A stretch of DNA of 64,000 nt from Pedobacter namyangjuensis (GCF_003313325.1 NZ_QMHQ01000001.1:372001-436000), one strand, 5' to 3'. Counted from the stretch's first letter, positions 9,446 to 18,586 are shown. The notes: generated by a model from the letters alone, not told the origin. Translations and numbers: made by a program.

Positions 9446-10630
9446 ATGGATAAATCATCACCCAGTATTTACAATTTACAATTTGGGTTAGTCTGCTTAA
9501 GTTCCTTTCTCTTCTCGGCTAGCTTTAACATGCTTATTCCAGAATTACCGGCTTATTTAACAAGCTTGGGTGGTGCCGAATACAAGGGCTTAATTATTGC
9601 CCTTTTTACATTAACAGCAGGAATTTCGAGGCCTTTTAGTGGTAAACTTACCGACACGATTGGCCGTGTACCGGTTATGGCCGTAGGTTCTTTAGTATGT
9701 TTCGTGTGTGGCTTTTTATATCCAGTTCTTACTAGCATTGCAGGTTTTCTATTGCTCAGATTGGTTCATGGGTTTTCCACCGGCTTTAAACCAACGGCTA
9801 CCTCAGCTTATGTAGCAGACTTAGTCCCGTCTGATAGGTGGGGAGAAGCAATGGGTGTGCATGGCGTATGTTTTAGTACAGGATTGGCAATTGGCCCAGC
9901 CATTGGCAGCGCAATAACCGAACACTTTTCCATAGATATTCTTTTCTATTGTTCATCGTTATTTGCTTTGCTATCCATCGTGATTTTGGCAAATATGAAA
10001 GAAACCCTGCCTAACAAACAAAAGTTTAAAGCAAAGCTCCTAAAGATCAAAAAGGAAGATATTATAGAGTGGCAGGTAATCCCCGCTGCGGTAATAACTT
10101 TGCTCAGTTACATTAGTTATGGAGTTATCCTAACTGTAATATCAGACTGGAGTGCGCATTTAGGCACAAGCAATAAAGGTTTGTTTTTTATGGTTTTTAC
10201 GCTATCGTCTTTGTTGATAAGATTTGTTGCAGGAAAAGTTTCGGACAGGTACGGGCGAACCTTGATTTTAAGAATTTCGCTAGCAATTTTAATGGTATCG
10301 TTGCTTGGTATAGGCTTTGCAAAATCATCTATGGTATTAATGATTTCTTCAGCAATTTATGGTGTTGCCACCGGTATGTTATCGCCTACGGTAACTGCTT
10401 GGACTATAGATTTAAGCAAACCTGGACATAGAGGTAAGGCAGTAGCAACCATGTACATTTTCTTAGAGATTGGAATTGGAGCAGGAGCCTTATTGGCAGG
10501 GCAAATGTTTGTAGAAGATACATCGGTTATACCAAGCATTTTTTACACATGTACAGGAATTACTTTTCTGGCACTAATGTACTTGCAGTTTTTTTACAAG
10601 GCGAAGGAAAGCGTAGAAAAGGAACTATAA
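9446..10630 (+). CDS. MFS transporter, 12 transmembrane segments
   Basis: A 394-residue inner-membrane carrier of the major facilitator superfamily. The loop 2-3 motif is visible as GKLTDTIGRVPVM, its C-half repeat as GKVSDRYGRTLIL, and hydrophobic segments alternate in a 6+6 pattern. The substrate is not recognisable; it may export or import a small product linked to the upstream enzymes. It ends the six-gene run. Its last six bases overlap the 3' end of the convergent VanX-like gene. Confidence 0.85.
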   Translation: MDKSSPSIYNLQFGLVCLSSFLFSASFNMLIPELPAYLTSLGGAEYKGLIIALFTLTAGISRPFSGKLTDTIGRVPVMAVGSLVCFVCGFLYPVLTSIAGFLLLRLVHGFSTGFKPTATSAYVADLVPSDRWGEAMGVHGVCFSTGLAIGPAIGSAITEHFSIDILFYCSSLFALLSIVILANMKETLPNKQKFKAKLLKIKKEDIIEWQVIPAAVITLLSYISYGVILTVISDWSAHLGTSNKGLFFMVFTLSSLLIRFVAGKVSDRYGRTLILRISLAILMVSLLGIGFAKSSMVLMISSAIYGVATGMLSPTVTAWTIDLSKPGHRGKAVATMYIFLEIGIGAGALLAGQMFVEDTSVIPSIFYTCTGITFLALMYLQFFYKAKESVEKEL

Positions 10631-11314
10631 TTTCTCGAACGGAATATCCATCAAATCGTAGTTTTGCCAGCCATTAAAGTCGAAATGCCACCATTCGTTG
10701 TAAATAACCTTAAAGCCGTTTAACTGCATAGTAGAGATTAAGAGATCTCGATTTTCTTTTATTTTCGCAGGAAGCTTGTCGTAATGCGGTGCGGCCGCTG
10801 CTTCAAAACTATCGTAAGGCGTTGGCATAGGAATATCCTTTCCTGTTTTTAAATCTATTATTGTTAAATCTACCGCACAACCACGATTATGTTTTGATCC
10901 TTTCGCTGGGTTTGCCACAAAATTTTTATCGCTTGCTTTTTGCCAAAAAGCTACTGTAATTTGATAAGGTCGATAAGCGTCGAAAATTTTTAATCCGTAG
11001 CCTTTTTTATTAAGAATGGATTGTATTTTCTTCAAATGCTCAACAACGGGTTTTCTCGCAAAAGCTTTTCCTTGCTTGTACATAACCTGCTTCATAAAGT
11101 TGTTTTTTGTTGCATAGCGGATATCCAAAACAACAGAGGGGATAACTTTTTTGATTTCTACAAGCTCATTGTTGGGATTAGACTTTATGGTTGCTTGGTA
11201 AGCTTCAAAATCATTTACAACTTTTAGTCCATAGGGATTTTGCGCATTTTTTTGTGCGCAAGATGAAAAAGAAATGCTGATTAATAGAATAAATAATAAG
11301 TTCTTCATCAACAT
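10625..11314 (-). CDS. D-alanyl-D-alanine dipeptidase, VanX/DdpX family (M15D), lipoprotein
   Basis: A 229-residue zinc dipeptidase that should hydrolyse D-Ala-D-Ala. The M15 signature SKHNRGCAVD at 140-149 supplies H142 and D149 as zinc ligands, and EWWH at 207-210 supplies the catalytic E207 and ligand H210. An upstream Arg in YRPYQ matches the substrate-binding Arg of VanX. A lipobox FSSC ends at C19, so it faces the periplasm, unlike cytoplasmic VanX. Its start overlaps the stop of the upstream alanine dehydrogenase gene by one base, suggesting co-transcription and a joint role in D-Ala / L-Ala use. This is not evidence of vancomycin resistance: vanH- and vanA-type genes are absent here. 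Confidence 0.86.
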   Translation of the reverse strand: MLMKNLLFILLISISFSSCAQKNAQNPYGLKVVNDFEAYQATIKSNPNNELVEIKKVIPSVVLDIRYATKNNFMKQVMYKQGKAFARKPVVEHLKKIQSILNKKGYGLKIFDAYRPYQITVAFWQKASDKNFVANPAKGSKHNRGCAVDLTIIDLKTGKDIPMPTPYDSFEAAAAPHYDKLPAKIKENRDLLISTMQLNGFKVIYNEWWHFDFNGWQNYDLMDIPFEKL

Positions 11315-12540
11315 TACTGATTAGAAACCATTAATAATTCTAAATCTTTAAATGGCAGATTGTACATGTTAGCCAAATCTTTGTTAGTTAAATGCCCTTG
11401 GTAAGTGTAAAGTGCTTCTCGAATTCCTGGACGTTTCCAAACCAAATTCATTAACCCGCCCATATCGCCAATATCCACCAATATTGGGGCAAAGATATTT
11501 GTTAGCGCATACGAAGCTGTTCTAGGAACTCTAGAAGCAATATTCGGTACACAATAATGGATCACATCGTGTTTTCTAAAAACCGGATCTTTATGGTTTG
11601 TAACTTCAGAAGTCTCAAAACAACCACCTTGGTCGATGCTAACATCAACCACAACAGAGTGCGGTTTCATTTTAGCCACTGTTTCTTCCATTACTAAACA
11701 AGGGCTACGGCCATGCTCAGCCCTAATTGCGCCAATAACAACATCGCAAGTAGTAACGGCTTTTGCTAATACAATAGGTTGCATTACAGAGGTAAATACC
11801 CTGCTTCCCAAATTGTTTTGCAACCGGCGAAGCCTAAAAATTGAACTATCGAAAACTTTAACTTCTGCACCTAATGAAAGCGCTGTTCTTGCGGCATATT
11901 CGCCTACAGTTCCGGCACCTAAAATTACAATCTCTGTTGGCGGAACACCGGTAAAACCACCTAACATTAGTCCTTTTCCGCCGAAGGCGCTACTTAAATA
12001 TTCTGCTGCGATAAATATAGATGCCGAGCCTACGATTTCGCCCATGGCACGCACTACACTTAAAATATTTCCTTCGTCTCTTAAATGTTCGAAACAAAGG
12101 GCATTAATTTTTTTGTGTAATAGTGCTTTTAATATGGAGTCTTTTAAGGTGCCCACCTGTAGAGCCGAGATTAAGGTTTGGCCTTTGTGCATCAATCCGA
12201 TCTCTTCTAACGTGGGGGGCGCAATCTTTACAATAATATCCGCAGCGTAAACGTCTTTTTTATTAAAGGAAATTTGTGCGCCTTGCTCACTGTAATCTTT
12301 GTCGCTGAAATTAGCCCCAACGCCAGCGCCGGTTTCTATTACAACTTTATGCCCATTGTTAACCAAAAGTGCTACAGAGAGTGGTGTTAGGGGGATTCTG
12401 CACTCCTGAAAAGATACTTCTTTAGGGATACCAATGTACAAGCTGTTGCTTTTGTTACTGGTTTCCAACATCTCTTCCTGGGTTTGCATTAAACCTCTCT
12501 GCGCAATAGCAGCCATTCCTTCTCGTAATCCTGTGGCCAT
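11314..12540 (-). CDS. ald: Alanine dehydrogenase
   Basis: A 408-residue cytosolic NAD-dependent enzyme that converts L-alanine to pyruvate and ammonia. The conserved N-terminal block GIPKEVSFQECRIPLTP begins near residue 37, followed by a VIETGAGVGANFSD segment and the nucleotide-binding loop VILGAGTVGEYAA. The NPH/VWKRPG-like C-terminal block (MNLVWKRPGIREALYTYQG) is characteristic of this family. About 36 extra residues precede the usual start, as in other Bacteroidota homologues; an internal Met could also serve. It lies directly upstream of the VanX-like dipeptidase with a 1-base overlap. Confidence 0.88.
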   Translation of the reverse strand: MATGLREGMAAIAQRGLMQTQEEMLETSNKSNSLYIGIPKEVSFQECRIPLTPLSVALLVNNGHKVVIETGAGVGANFSDKDYSEQGAQISFNKKDVYAADIIVKIAPPTLEEIGLMHKGQTLISALQVGTLKDSILKALLHKKINALCFEHLRDEGNILSVVRAMGEIVGSASIFIAAEYLSSAFGGKGLMLGGFTGVPPTEIVILGAGTVGEYAARTALSLGAEVKVFDSSIFRLRRLQNNLGSRVFTSVMQPIVLAKAVTTCDVVIGAIRAEHGRSPCLVMEETVAKMKPHSVVVDVSIDQGGCFETSEVTNHKDPVFRKHDVIHYCVPNIASRVPRTASYALTNIFAPILVDIGDMGGLMNLVWKRPGIREALYTYQGHLTNKDLANMYNLPFKDLELLMVSNQ

Positions 12541-12607
12541 TTTAAAAGGTAGTTTTTAGATGTTTGAAGATAAGAAAATTAAACGAATAGCTAAAAATTA
12601 ATCAATG

Positions 12608-13027
12608 TTACTGTCTGCTGAAAGTGAACGATCTTCCCGTTTCGGCGGTTATGGCTATATCAACTTTTATGTAGGATTCTGGTAAAAGTTCCTCAACTTT
12701 CGATGGCCACTCTATTAAGCAGTAATCGCCACTGTAAAAGTATTCTTCATAACCGATATCGTATGCTTCTTGAATGTTTTTTAGTCTATAAAAATCAAAA
12801 TGATAAACAGGACCAAACTTACTTTCGTACTCGTTTACAATCGAAAAGGTTGGGCTACTAACTACATCTGTTATGCCAAGTTCTTCGCAAAATGATTTAA
12901 TAAAGGTTGTTTTGCCAGCTGCCATTTCTCCCTCAAAAACGAAGAATTTGTCGCCATTGGCGAAACTTAATAATTCTTCAGCAACTTTGGGTAATTCAGT
13001 GATGCTATTAATTGAAATAGATTTCAT
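12608..13027 (-). CDS. tsaE: tRNA threonylcarbamoyladenosine biosynthesis ATPase TsaE
   Basis: A 139-residue cytosolic P-loop ATPase that works with TsaB and TsaD to make t6A37 in ANN-decoding tRNAs. The Walker A loop GEMAAGKTT is at 33-41, followed by the TsaE marks SPTFSIVNEY (58-67), HFDFYRL (76-82) and IEWP (105-108). I start at 13027 (MKSIS...) rather than nine codons upstream, because this matches the family start and a perfect -7 box (13033-13040, minus strand) sits five bases before it. It lies between ald and porX on the same strand. Confidence 0.9.
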   Translation of the reverse strand: MKSISINSITELPKVAEELLSFANGDKFFVFEGEMAAGKTTFIKSFCEELGITDVVSSPTFSIVNEYESKFGPVYHFDFYRLKNIQEAYDIGYEEYFYSGDYCLIEWPSKVEELLPESYIKVDIAITAETGRSFTFSRQ

Positions 13028-13032
13028 TAACA

Positions 13033-13040
13033 CAAAGATA
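13033..13040 (-). promoter_or_regulatory. -7 box of the tsaE promoter
   Basis: On the minus strand this reads TATCTTTG, an exact match to the Bacteroidota -7 consensus TAnnTTTG. It ends five bases before the tsaE ATG, implying a leaderless or near-leaderless message. No convincing -33 TTG was found at the right distance. Confidence 0.5.
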
Positions 13041-13044
13041 AACG

Positions 13045-13095
13045 TTAACCACATAGCTACATAGTTAACATTAAATTATGTGTCTATGTGGTTAA
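13045..13095. repeat. 12-bp inverted repeat of the CTATGTGG family between porX and tsaE
   Basis: TTAACCACATAG (13045-13056) is exactly complementary to 13084-13095, with a 27-nt loop that itself holds further CATAG/CTATG copies. It lies just after the porX stop codon. It could act as a hairpin, but no T-run follows on the minus strand, so it looks more like a dispersed palindromic repeat than a terminator. Confidence 0.6.
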
Positions 13096-13107
13096 AAAAT
13101 TTTGAGC

Positions 13108-14661
13108 TTATCTAGAACTATAAGTAACTACCGGAATGATCATTTCTTCTAACGAAATACCGCCGTGTTGGAAAGTTTCGTTATAGTAGTTTACAAATTG
13201 GTTGTAGTTGTTCTGATAAACGAAATATTGGTCTTCCTTGGCAAAAATATAGTTAGAGCTGATATTTATTTTCGGCAATTGGGCTTCGTGAGGATTCTTA
13301 ATTAAAAATACTTCTTTAGGATTGAAATTTAAGTTTCTTCCTTGTTTATAGCGAAGATTGGTGTTCGTACTTCTATCGCCAATCACCTTGCTCGGATGTT
13401 TAACTCTAATTGTACCGTGGTCCGTAGTAATAATGAGTTTTACGCGTTTCTGCGAGATTTTTTTCAATAAATCCAATAATGGAGAATGTTCGAACCAAGA
13501 TAGGGTTAGCGAACGGTATGCTGCATCGTCATTTGCTAGCTCACGTATCATTTGCATATCTGTTCTAGCATGAGAAAGCATATCAACAAAGTTAAAAACG
13601 ATAGCATTAAAATCGTTTTCCATTAAGTTGTTAACCTTGTCGTTTAGGTCTTTCCCTTGGTCAAAAGTTAAAATTTTATGGTAGCTAAATTTGCAATCTT
13701 TACGCAAACTTCTTTTAATCTGCTCTGCTAAAAAAGTTTCTTCATGCAGGTTTTTCCCGCCCTCGTCATCGTCGTTTTGCCAAAGCGAAGGAAACTTTTT
13801 TTCCATTTCTAAAGGCATTAAACCAGAAAAAATTGCGTTACGTGCATATTGCGTTGCAGTAGGTAAAATACTGGAATACGTATCTTCCTCATCTAACCTA
13901 AAATACTCAGAAATTAATGGATTTATAATCTTCCACTGGTCGTAACGTAAATTATCTATCAAAATAAAAAATACCGGCGTAGTATCATTTATTAAAGGAA
14001 ACGCTTTTTTCTTTAACAATTCGTTTGATAAAAGCGGTGCTTTTTCCTTGCCGTTAACCCAACCCAAATAATGTTCTTCAATAAATTTAGAGAACTGCGT
14101 ATTGGCTTCAGATTTTTGCATGGTTAAAATTTCATGCATTTGCGGGTCGTCTAATTTCTCAAGTTCAAGCTCCCAGAACACCAATTTTTTATAAACCTCA
14201 ACCCATTCTTCATAGCTCAGCTTATCGTTTAGGGTCATTCCGATATTCCTAAAATCTTGCTGATAGGCTGACGAAGTACGTTCGCTTACCAAACGCTTGT
14301 TGTCTATAATTTTTTTAATGGTTAACAGCACCTGTTTTGGGTTTACAGGTTTTATCAGATAGTCGTCTATTTTAGAACCGATGGCATCTTCCATCAAGTT
14401 TTCTTCTTCGCTCTTAGTAATTAATACTACAGGCACATCGGTGCGGATGTTTTTTATAGCCGTTAAAGTCTCCAAACCACTTAGTCCAGGCATATTTTCA
14501 TCTAAAAAAACAAGGTCAAAATGTTCCTTGCCAAAAGCTTCTAGCGCATCGTTCCCGTTAGTAAAAGTGGTAACAGCGTAGCCTTTTTCGTTCAGTAGTA
14601 ATATGTGTGGTTTTAATAGGTTAATTTCGTCATCGGCCCATAAAATTTTAGTTTCCTGCAT
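13108..14661 (-). CDS. porX: Response regulator with PglZ/alkaline-phosphatase-like output domain (PorX)
   Basis: A 517-residue two-domain protein. The N-terminal receiver domain (1-120) has the acidic pair in LWADDE and the phospho-acceptor D54 in VFLDENMPG. After a helical linker, a PglZ-type alkaline phosphatase superfamily domain occupies about 205-517, with metal-site motifs FFILIDNLRYDQW, SILPTATQYARN and ITTDHGT. This is the architecture of PorX, which with kinase PorY regulates the type IX secretion system and gliding/secretion genes in Bacteroidota; the output domain cleaves oligonucleotides in the characterised homologue. No porY gene is adjacent. It lies upstream of tsaE and ald on one strand and divergent from the HD-domain gene. 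Confidence 0.88.
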   Translation of the reverse strand: MQETKILWADDEINLLKPHILLLNEKGYAVTTFTNGNDALEAFGKEHFDLVFLDENMPGLSGLETLTAIKNIRTDVPVVLITKSEEENLMEDAIGSKIDDYLIKPVNPKQVLLTIKKIIDNKRLVSERTSSAYQQDFRNIGMTLNDKLSYEEWVEVYKKLVFWELELEKLDDPQMHEILTMQKSEANTQFSKFIEEHYLGWVNGKEKAPLLSNELLKKKAFPLINDTTPVFFILIDNLRYDQWKIINPLISEYFRLDEEDTYSSILPTATQYARNAIFSGLMPLEMEKKFPSLWQNDDDEGGKNLHEETFLAEQIKRSLRKDCKFSYHKILTFDQGKDLNDKVNNLMENDFNAIVFNFVDMLSHARTDMQMIRELANDDAAYRSLTLSWFEHSPLLDLLKKISQKRVKLIITTDHGTIRVKHPSKVIGDRSTNTNLRYKQGRNLNFNPKEVFLIKNPHEAQLPKINISSNYIFAKEDQYFVYQNNYNQFVNYYNETFQHGGISLEEMIIPVVTYSSR

Positions 14662-14695
14662 TATATATACTTTTTATGTAAATTAAAGGTTTTAA

Positions 14696-14718
14696 GAGAG
14701 TAGGTCTTTTATACTCTC
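14696..14718. repeat. Inverted repeat in the porX / HD-gene divergent promoter region
   Basis: GAGAGTA (14696-14702) and TACTCTC (14712-14718) are perfect complements with a 9-nt spacer, in the 101-bp gap between divergent start codons. This is a possible regulator site; no regulator can be named. Confidence 0.35.
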
Positions 14719-14762
14719 AATAAAAATAGCAATTTTTGTACCGTATAATTTATTTTTAAGAA

Positions 14763-15989
14763 TTGAACAAAAAGAAAATAATAAATGATCCGGTATATGG
14801 ATTCATTACCATTCCATCTGCATTAGTTTACGATTTAATTTCTCATCCCTATTTTCAGCGATTAAGGTACATTAAGCAGTTGGGAATGACACATTTGGTT
14901 TACCCAGGAGCGCTGCATACCCGCTTTCACCACGCTTTGGGCGCAATGCACCTGATGAGTTTAGCTTTGGAGGTGTTGCGTGCAAAAGGAAATCAGATAT
15001 CTGCCGAGGAGGAAGAGGCTGCAACCATCGCTATTTTATTGCACGACATTGGCCATGGTCCGTTTTCTCATGCTTTGGAGCACAGTTTGGTAAATGGAAT
15101 TAAGCACGAAGACATTTCATCGTTAATGATGGACAAACTAAACGAAGAGTTTAATGGACAACTTACAACAGCCATCAGCATTTTTAAAGGACAATATCAT
15201 CGTAATTTCTTCTGTCAACTAATATCTGGCCAGTTAGATTTAGATAGGATGGATTACTTAAATCGCGATAGCTTTTTTACAGGAGTAAGCGAGGGCGTAA
15301 TTAGTTTTGATAGAATTATTAAGATGTTTAATATAGTTGATGACCAGTTGGTTATTGAAGAAAAAGGCATCTACTCTATAGAGAAGTTTTTAATTGCCCG
15401 CAGATTAATGTATTGGCAGGTTTACTTGCATAAAACAGTAATTGCCGGAGAACAATTGTTAGTTAAAATTTTAGCTAGAGCAAAATCGTTAACCGTTAGC
15501 GGATTTTCTCTCTTTGCAACGCCAGCTTTGCAACATTTTTTAAAAAAAGATGTAAACGAGCAAACGTTTTTTAAGGATGAATATCACTTGCTACAGTTTT
15601 CTAAATTAGATGATCAGGATATTTACGCATCGGTTAAGGTTTGGGAGAATAGCGAAGACGTTATTCTTTCTAAGCTGTGCAAAATGCTAAACTCACGTAG
15701 TTTGTATAAAGTAGAAATTAGCAATGCCGAGCCAGAGGCAGATAGGGTTAACCGTTTAAAAGTTCAAACAGGTTTAGCCTTAAATTTGCAAAACGATGAG
15801 GATATAGCCTATTTTATTTTTACAGATTCGATAAGAAACAGGGCTTATAACGCAGGCAACAGCAATATTAATATTTTAATGAAAAATGGTTCGCTGGTAG
15901 ACATTGCTTCTGCGTCTGACCTTTCCAATCTTTCATCGTTAGATAAAACCGTAAAGAAATATATTTTATGCTATCTCCGAGATATTTAG
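14763..15989 (+). CDS. HD-domain phosphohydrolase (dGTPase/SAMHD1-like)
   Basis: A 408-residue cytosolic HD superfamily protein. Metal-ligand residues are visible as RFHH (H56/H57) and LLHDIGHGPFSHALEH (H94, D95), followed by a helix-rich C-terminal region with LDRMDYLNRDSFFTGV, typical of the YwfO/SAMHD1-like group that hydrolyses dNTPs. I use a TTG start at 14763: the conserved family start (NDPVYGFI) begins only nine codons in, and the first in-frame ATG (residue 42) would cut into the HD domain. It precedes the lpx operon on the same strand with a 113-bp gap that holds the lpxD promoter. Confidence 0.83.
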   Translation: MNKKKIINDPVYGFITIPSALVYDLISHPYFQRLRYIKQLGMTHLVYPGALHTRFHHALGAMHLMSLALEVLRAKGNQISAEEEEAATIAILLHDIGHGPFSHALEHSLVNGIKHEDISSLMMDKLNEEFNGQLTTAISIFKGQYHRNFFCQLISGQLDLDRMDYLNRDSFFTGVSEGVISFDRIIKMFNIVDDQLVIEEKGIYSIEKFLIARRLMYWQVYLHKTVIAGEQLLVKILARAKSLTVSGFSLFATPALQHFLKKDVNEQTFFKDEYHLLQFSKLDDQDIYASVKVWENSEDVILSKLCKMLNSRSLYKVEISNAEPEADRVNRLKVQTGLALNLQNDEDIAYFIFTDSIRNRAYNAGNSNINILMKNGSLVDIASASDLSNLSSLDKTVKKYILCYLRDI

Positions 15990-16068
15990 CATATTTTAAC
16001 AAAAAATATCCCTCAAAATAAGTTTTACAACCTAATTCTTGTACAATATTTAACAGATGTTGATTATT

Positions 16069-16098
16069 TTGTTCATATCAATTTAACATTTAACTTTG
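16069..16098 (+). promoter_or_regulatory. Promoter of the lpxD-lpxC/fabZ-lpxA operon
   Basis: A -33 TTG (16069-16071) and an exact -7 box TAACTTTG (16091-16098) are spaced by 19 bases, matching the sigma-ABfr-type consensus. The ATG of lpxD starts only four bases after the box, so the transcript is expected to begin at or next to the start codon. Confidence 0.65.
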
Positions 16099-16102
16099 TA
16101 AG

Positions 16103-17173
16103 ATGCAATTTACTGCCAAGCAGATAAGCGAATTTTTGAACGGAACTATTGAGGGCGACGAAAACGTAAAAGTTGGCGAGCTTTCTAAAATAGAAAACGG
16201 TACCGTTGGTTCGCTAAGTTTTTTATCTAATCCTAAGTACGAGAGTTACTTATACACAACCAGTGCTTCGGTAGTTATTGTGTCTAAAGATTTTGTGGCA
16301 ACACAACCTTTTACATCAACGTTGGTTCGCGTACAGGATCCTTACAGTGCGTTTTCGGTACTTTTAGAAAAGTATAACGAAGCATTAAATTTTGATGGCG
16401 GAAAATCTGGTATAGATGAGCCAAGTTTTATCCATCCGACAGCAAAAATTGGCAAAAACGTTTTTATCGGTGCGTTTTGCTCTATAGAAGAGAACGTAGT
16501 TATTGGCGATAACACCAAAATTTATACGCAAATATATATTGGCAAAGATTCTGTAATTGGTGCAAATGCTACCATTTTTCCCGGAGTAAAAATTTATAAC
16601 AGAACCCAAATTGGCGATAGAGTGACGATTCATTCTAATGCTGTTATTGGTAGTGATGGATTTGGTTTTGCGCCACAAAAAGATGGCACTTACAATAAGA
16701 TTGCACAGATTGGAAACGTTGTTATAGAAGACGATGTTGAAATTGGCGCCAACACCACTATAGATAGGGCTACAATGGGCTCAACTTTTATTAGAAAAGG
16801 AGCAAAATTAGATAACCTGATTCAAATAGCACATAATGTTGATGTTGGTGCGCATGCTGTAGTTGCAGCACAAACCGGTATTTCTGGCAGCACAAGGTTA
16901 GGTGATAATTCTGTAATTGGTGGGCAAGTTGGTATCGCCGGTCATCTAAACTTGGGTAAAGGCACCCAAATTGGTGCGCAAGCCGGTATTAATTTCGACA
17001 CAGAGGAGAACAAACAGTGGCACGGTAGTCCGGCGCAACCCTTAAAGGAATGGATGCGAGCTACCGTTATTTTTAAAAAATTGCCAGAAGTAGATAAGCG
17101 AATTAGAGATTTAGAAGCAAAGATTGCACAGCTAACCGCTGTAATAGAACAAATTAGTACAACACAAAAATAA
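16103..17173 (+). CDS. lpxD: UDP-3-O-(3-hydroxyacyl)glucosamine N-acyltransferase
   Basis: A 356-residue cytosolic enzyme of lipid A synthesis: it transfers a 3-hydroxyacyl chain from ACP to the 2-amino group of UDP-3-O-acylglucosamine. The N-terminal uridine-binding domain (1-100) is followed by many hexapeptide repeats (IGxxxxI/V) forming a left-handed beta-helix from about 108 to 310. The catalytic His is H244 in QIAHNV. The C-terminal helix (330-356) suits trimer packing. It heads a tight operon with lpxC-fabZ (3-base gap) and lpxA. Confidence 0.95.
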   Translation: MQFTAKQISEFLNGTIEGDENVKVGELSKIENGTVGSLSFLSNPKYESYLYTTSASVVIVSKDFVATQPFTSTLVRVQDPYSAFSVLLEKYNEALNFDGGKSGIDEPSFIHPTAKIGKNVFIGAFCSIEENVVIGDNTKIYTQIYIGKDSVIGANATIFPGVKIYNRTQIGDRVTIHSNAVIGSDGFGFAPQKDGTYNKIAQIGNVVIEDDVEIGANTTIDRATMGSTFIRKGAKLDNLIQIAHNVDVGAHAVVAAQTGISGSTRLGDNSVIGGQVGIAGHLNLGKGTQIGAQAGINFDTEENKQWHGSPAQPLKEWMRATVIFKKLPEVDKRIRDLEAKIAQLTAVIEQISTTQK

Positions 17174-17176
17174 AGA

Positions 17177-18586
17177 ATGAACGTTAAGCAAAAGACCATT
17201 AAAGGCGAAATTTCTGTACATGGAGTTGGGTTACACACAGGAGCTAATGTTACACTAACATTTTGTCCGGCACCGGATAATCATGGTTTCAAGTTTCAAA
17301 GGATTGATGTAGACGGACAGCCGATAATTGACGCTGATTGTGATAATGTTACCGATACCGCCAGAGGTACAACCATTACGCAAAATGGTGCAAGCGTTAG
17401 CACTATTGAGCATGTAATGGCCGCTATGGTAGGTATGGATTTGGATAACGTTCTTTTGAAACTTAACGGACCTGAAGTGCCTATAATGGATGGTAGTTCG
17501 ATTAAATTTATCGAAATACTAGAAGAAATTGGCATCATCTCTCAAGATACTGATAGAGAATATTACACCATTCCGCACAACATTACTTACACAGAAGAAG
17601 AGAGACGGGTAGAAATTGTAGCAATGCCGCTAGACGACTATCGTTTTACTTGCATGATTGATTACAATTCTCCGGTACTAGGTAGTCAGCATGCCGGCAT
17701 TTCTAGCATTACCGAGTTTAAAAAAGAGATTGCATCTTGCCGCACTTTTTGCTTTTTGCACGAGTTGGAATATCAACTACAAAACAATTTAATTAAGGGA
17801 GGCGATTTAAATAACGCTATTGTTATTGTAGATAAAGAGGTAACAAAGGATGAATTAGATCACCTAGCTAAAATATTTAATCGCAGTGCGATAGAAGTTG
17901 CTCCGCAAGGTATTTTAAACAATATGGAGTTGCGCTACCAAAATGAGCCTGCTCGCCATAAGTTGTTAGATATGATTGGTGATTTGGCTTTAGTTGGAGT
18001 GCATTTAAAGGGGCATATCATGGCGGCCAGACCAGGCCACGCAGCTAACGTTGCTTTTGCCAAAAAAATTAAGGCTGCCATTAAAAAAGAGAAAAGCAAG
18101 AAAATACAGAAAGTATATAATGCTGATGCTAAACCACTTTACGATGTAGTGCAGATAATGGATATTTTACCGCACAGACAGCCATTTTTGTTTGTAGATA
18201 AAGTGTTGGAATTATCTAAAACCCATGTTGTGGGCCTTAAAAACGTTACCATGAACGAGGACTTTTTTAGAGGTCACTTTCCTGGAGCTCCGGTCATGCC
18301 TGGCGTAATTCAAATTGAGGCTATGGCCCAAGTTGGCGGTATTCTGGTGCTAAGCACTGTTCCAGATCCTAGAAATTACTTAACGTATTTCTTGAAGATT
18401 GATAATGTACGTTTTAGAGCACAAGTTTTACCTGGCGATACCATTATTTTTAGGTGCGATTTGATGGAGCCGATAAGAAGAGGTATTGCTCAAATGAAAG
18501 GTATCGGAATGGTGGGCGATAAAATAGTAGTAGAAGCCGAAATGATGGCTCAAATTTCAAGAGTAAAAGAAAACGAAACAGCATAA
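17177..18586 (+). CDS. lpxC-fabZ: Fused LpxC deacetylase and FabZ 3-hydroxyacyl-ACP dehydratase
   Basis: A 469-residue bifunctional protein. Residues 1-305 are LpxC, the zinc deacetylase that commits UDP-GlcNAc derivatives to lipid A; zinc ligands are visible as H79 (STIEHV), H261 and D265 (HKLLDMIGD), and H288 (RPGH) is the catalytic His. Residues 320-469 are FabZ, which dehydrates 3-hydroxyacyl-ACP in fatty-acid synthesis: LPHRQPFL at 331-338, catalytic H367 in RGHFPGAPVMPG, and E381. The fusion couples two enzymes that compete for or share the 3-hydroxyacyl-ACP pool and is widespread in Bacteroidota. The stop overlaps the lpxA start by one base. Confidence 0.96.
   Translation: MNVKQKTIKGEISVHGVGLHTGANVTLTFCPAPDNHGFKFQRIDVDGQPIIDADCDNVTDTARGTTITQNGASVSTIEHVMAAMVGMDLDNVLLKLNGPEVPIMDGSSIKFIEILEEIGIISQDTDREYYTIPHNITYTEEERRVEIVAMPLDDYRFTCMIDYNSPVLGSQHAGISSITEFKKEIASCRTFCFLHELEYQLQNNLIKGGDLNNAIVIVDKEVTKDELDHLAKIFNRSAIEVAPQGILNNMELRYQNEPARHKLLDMIGDLALVGVHLKGHIMAARPGHAANVAFAKKIKAAIKKEKSKKIQKVYNADAKPLYDVVQIMDILPHRQPFLFVDKVLELSKTHVVGLKNVTMNEDFFRGHFPGAPVMPGVIQIEAMAQVGGILVLSTVPDPRNYLTYFLKIDNVRFRAQVLPGDTIIFRCDLMEPIRRGIAQMKGIGMVGDKIVVEAEMMAQISRVKENETA

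Noticed and set aside
10625-11314. Vancomycin-resistance gene vanX
   Set aside because: The family matches, but the protein is a lipoprotein and no vanH, vanA, vanR or vanS gene is present; it is better read as a chromosomal D-Ala-D-Ala dipeptidase.
11636-12250. A 204-codon plus-strand frame antisense to alanine dehydrogenase
   Set aside because: It lies wholly inside ald, has no family resemblance or sensible start signal, and its composition is that of a shadow frame.
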